From NCBI GenBank assembly GCA_049644865.1, contig JBARSV010000026.1:1-6278 (forward strand): a stretch of 6,278 nucleotides of DNA, in the 5' to 3' direction. Numbering within the stretch: the stretch's first letter is position 1; the number at the start of each line of letters is the position of its first letter. The position numbers were made by a program, and so were the translations under genes. Below the pieces are notes generated by a model. The model made no database searches and was not told the DNA's origin. It saw only the letters and a list, made by a program, of their open reading frames with translations. The DNA is from JAPUDQ01 sp049644865. Lineage in GTDB: Bacteria; Patescibacteriota; Saccharimonadia; Saccharimonadales; Saccharimonadaceae. Positions 5,932 to 6,278 of the stretch are shown here, piece by piece.

Positions 5932-5951
5932 AAAACGGCCGGGGGCGGCCG
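5932..5951 (-). terminator. Probable intrinsic terminator reading on the minus strand
   Basis: CGGCCG (5936-5941), a four-base loop (GGGG on plus), CGGCCG (5946-5951). On the minus strand the hairpin is followed by TTTT (5935-5932). It lies 17 nt after the XRE stop on the plus strand and 36 nt after the minus-strand ORF ending at 5988, so it may serve convergent units. The 4-nt T run is short but notable in such G+C-rich DNA. Confidence 0.45.
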
Positions 5952-5987
5952 CCGGCACGCTGCAGGATCGATTGGCAGCGCAAGCTG

Positions 5988-6152
5988 CTAGGCAGGGCGG
6001 TGCCGTTGCACACCCACCAGCAAATTCGAGCGGGCACGAGGGACCACTGGGCGGAGATCCTCCGCCGTGGAACTTGCACGACTCGGCTTGATCCCATCGA
6101 TTGTGGAAAGTACCTCGTCCGCGGACACGCAATCTTCGATGCATTTCGACAT
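5988..6152 (-). CDS. Possible small minus-strand ORF, function unknown
   Basis: From an ATG at 6152 the frame encodes 54 residues (beginning MSKCIEDCVSADEVLSTIDG, ending QRHRPA). Composition is fairly balanced, about two thirds of codons end in G/C and the second position is lower in G+C, a mild coding signal that fades upstream of 6152 although the frame stays open to the window edge. No SD precedes the ATG. A minus-strand terminator hairpin follows. No family is recognised; this could equally be non-coding. Confidence 0.25.
   Translation of the reverse strand: MSKCIEDCVSADEVLSTIDGIKPSRASSTAEDLRPVVPRARSNLLVGVQRHRPA
6050..6066. repeat. Perfect 7-bp inverted repeat
   Basis: GGCGGAG (6050-6056), ATC, CTCCGCC (6060-6066). 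The arms are exact reverse complements around a 3-base centre, so it could be a protein-binding site or a small RNA hairpin. It lies inside the weak minus-strand ORF and has no assigned partner gene. Confidence 0.5.
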
Positions 6153-6163
6153 CAGTCGCGGTA

Positions 6164-6278
6164 GTGCGCTACGCCCCGATTCGTCATTGGAACGGCGGTT
6201 ACGACGCGCGATCCATCGTCGAGGGTTTCGATCCCGAACGGCGCGTGGTGGATGTGCTGGGTCTCGTCGTGCGCCCAC
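6164..6278 (+). CDS. Possible start of a gene running off the right edge
   Basis: From GTG at 6164 to the edge, one plus-strand frame gives 38 residues with balanced composition (starts VRYAPIRHWNGGYDARS, ends VVDVLGLVVRP). Its codon-position profile is typical of a G+C-rich gene: many G first positions, A/T-rich second positions, and 27 of 38 third positions G or C. Upstream of 6164 the same frame loses this profile. There is no clear SD and the family is not recognisable. The other frames over this stretch look Arg-rich and non-coding. Confidence 0.3.
   Translation, partial: MRYAPIRHWNGGYDARSIVEGFDPERRVVDVLGLVVRP

Larger units (their letters stand above)
5915..6278. other. 364-bp right-edge stretch without a secure gene
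   Basis: After the XRE stop there is a minus-strand terminator-like hairpin (5932-5951), an inverted repeat (6050-6066), a weak minus-strand ORF (5988-6152) and a weak plus-strand ORF entering the edge (6164-6278). No tRNA-like cloverleaf, recognisable transposon end or repeat array was seen. Confidence 0.5.

Noticed and set aside
5779..6144. 121-aa minus-strand ORF over the XRE gene end
   Set aside because: Antisense to the well-supported XRE gene; Cys/Ala/Arg-rich and without an SD.
6139..6278. Frame beginning MHFDISRGSALRPD with an E-R-R-L-R-R-x-I-H-x-R-G-F-R stretch that recalls the N-terminus of Vsr-type very-short-patch repair endonucleases
   Set aside because: Second codon positions are G+C-rich and third positions poor, the signature of a wrong frame, and the resemblance rests mostly on arginines. 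The stretch is cut by the edge before any catalytic residue. A profile search of the extended sequence would settle it.

Overview
The window reads as an accessory (genomic-island-like) segment of a high-GC actinobacterium, possibly a streptomycete or relative. Genes are G+C-rich, GTG and TTG starts are common, and Shine-Dalgarno (SD) sequences are GAGG/GGAG type. The left-edge protein resembles actinobacterial TniQ-type transposition proteins. The host cannot be fixed from sequence alone. The central genes use more A/T-ending codons, including several rare TTA leucine codons, than the left-edge gene, which fits acquired DNA.

Layout, left to right: (1) 3-611 (+), the 3' part of a probable TniQ-like gene entering from outside. 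(2) 678-1607 (-), an inosine/uridine-preferring nucleoside hydrolase family protein. (3) 1645-3921 (+), a 758-residue NACHT-type STAND NTPase with an N-terminal two-helix membrane hairpin. It is followed, with a GTGA stop/start overlap, by (4) a 60-residue acidic protein (3918-4100). (5) 4110-4922 (-), an inositol-monophosphatase-like phosphatase with a non-standard second metal motif. (6) 4994-5182 (+), a 62-residue acidic protein that aligns without gaps to protein (4). (7) 5154-5480 (-), an unrecognised 108-residue protein, divergent from (8) 5543-5914 (+), an XRE-type repressor; a 26-bp near-perfect palindrome lies between them. (9) 5915-6278 has no secure gene: a hairpin with a T run on the minus strand, an inverted repeat and two weak, conflicting ORFs.

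The most interesting unit is 678-5182. It consists of two consecutive head-to-head pairs. Each has a small-molecule hydrolase on the minus strand (nucleoside hydrolase; IMPase-like phosphatase) opposite a plus-strand transcript that ends in or consists of a ~60-residue acidic protein of the same apparent family. The first plus-strand transcript also carries the membrane NACHT NTPase. Bacterial NACHT proteins are established antiphage ATPases, so a reasonable hypothesis is a NACHT-centred conflict system. In it the small acidic proteins would be dedicated adaptors, inhibitors or triggers, and the two hydrolases would be metabolic accessory or effector enzymes. That link is inferred from gene order and small-protein similarity and is untested.
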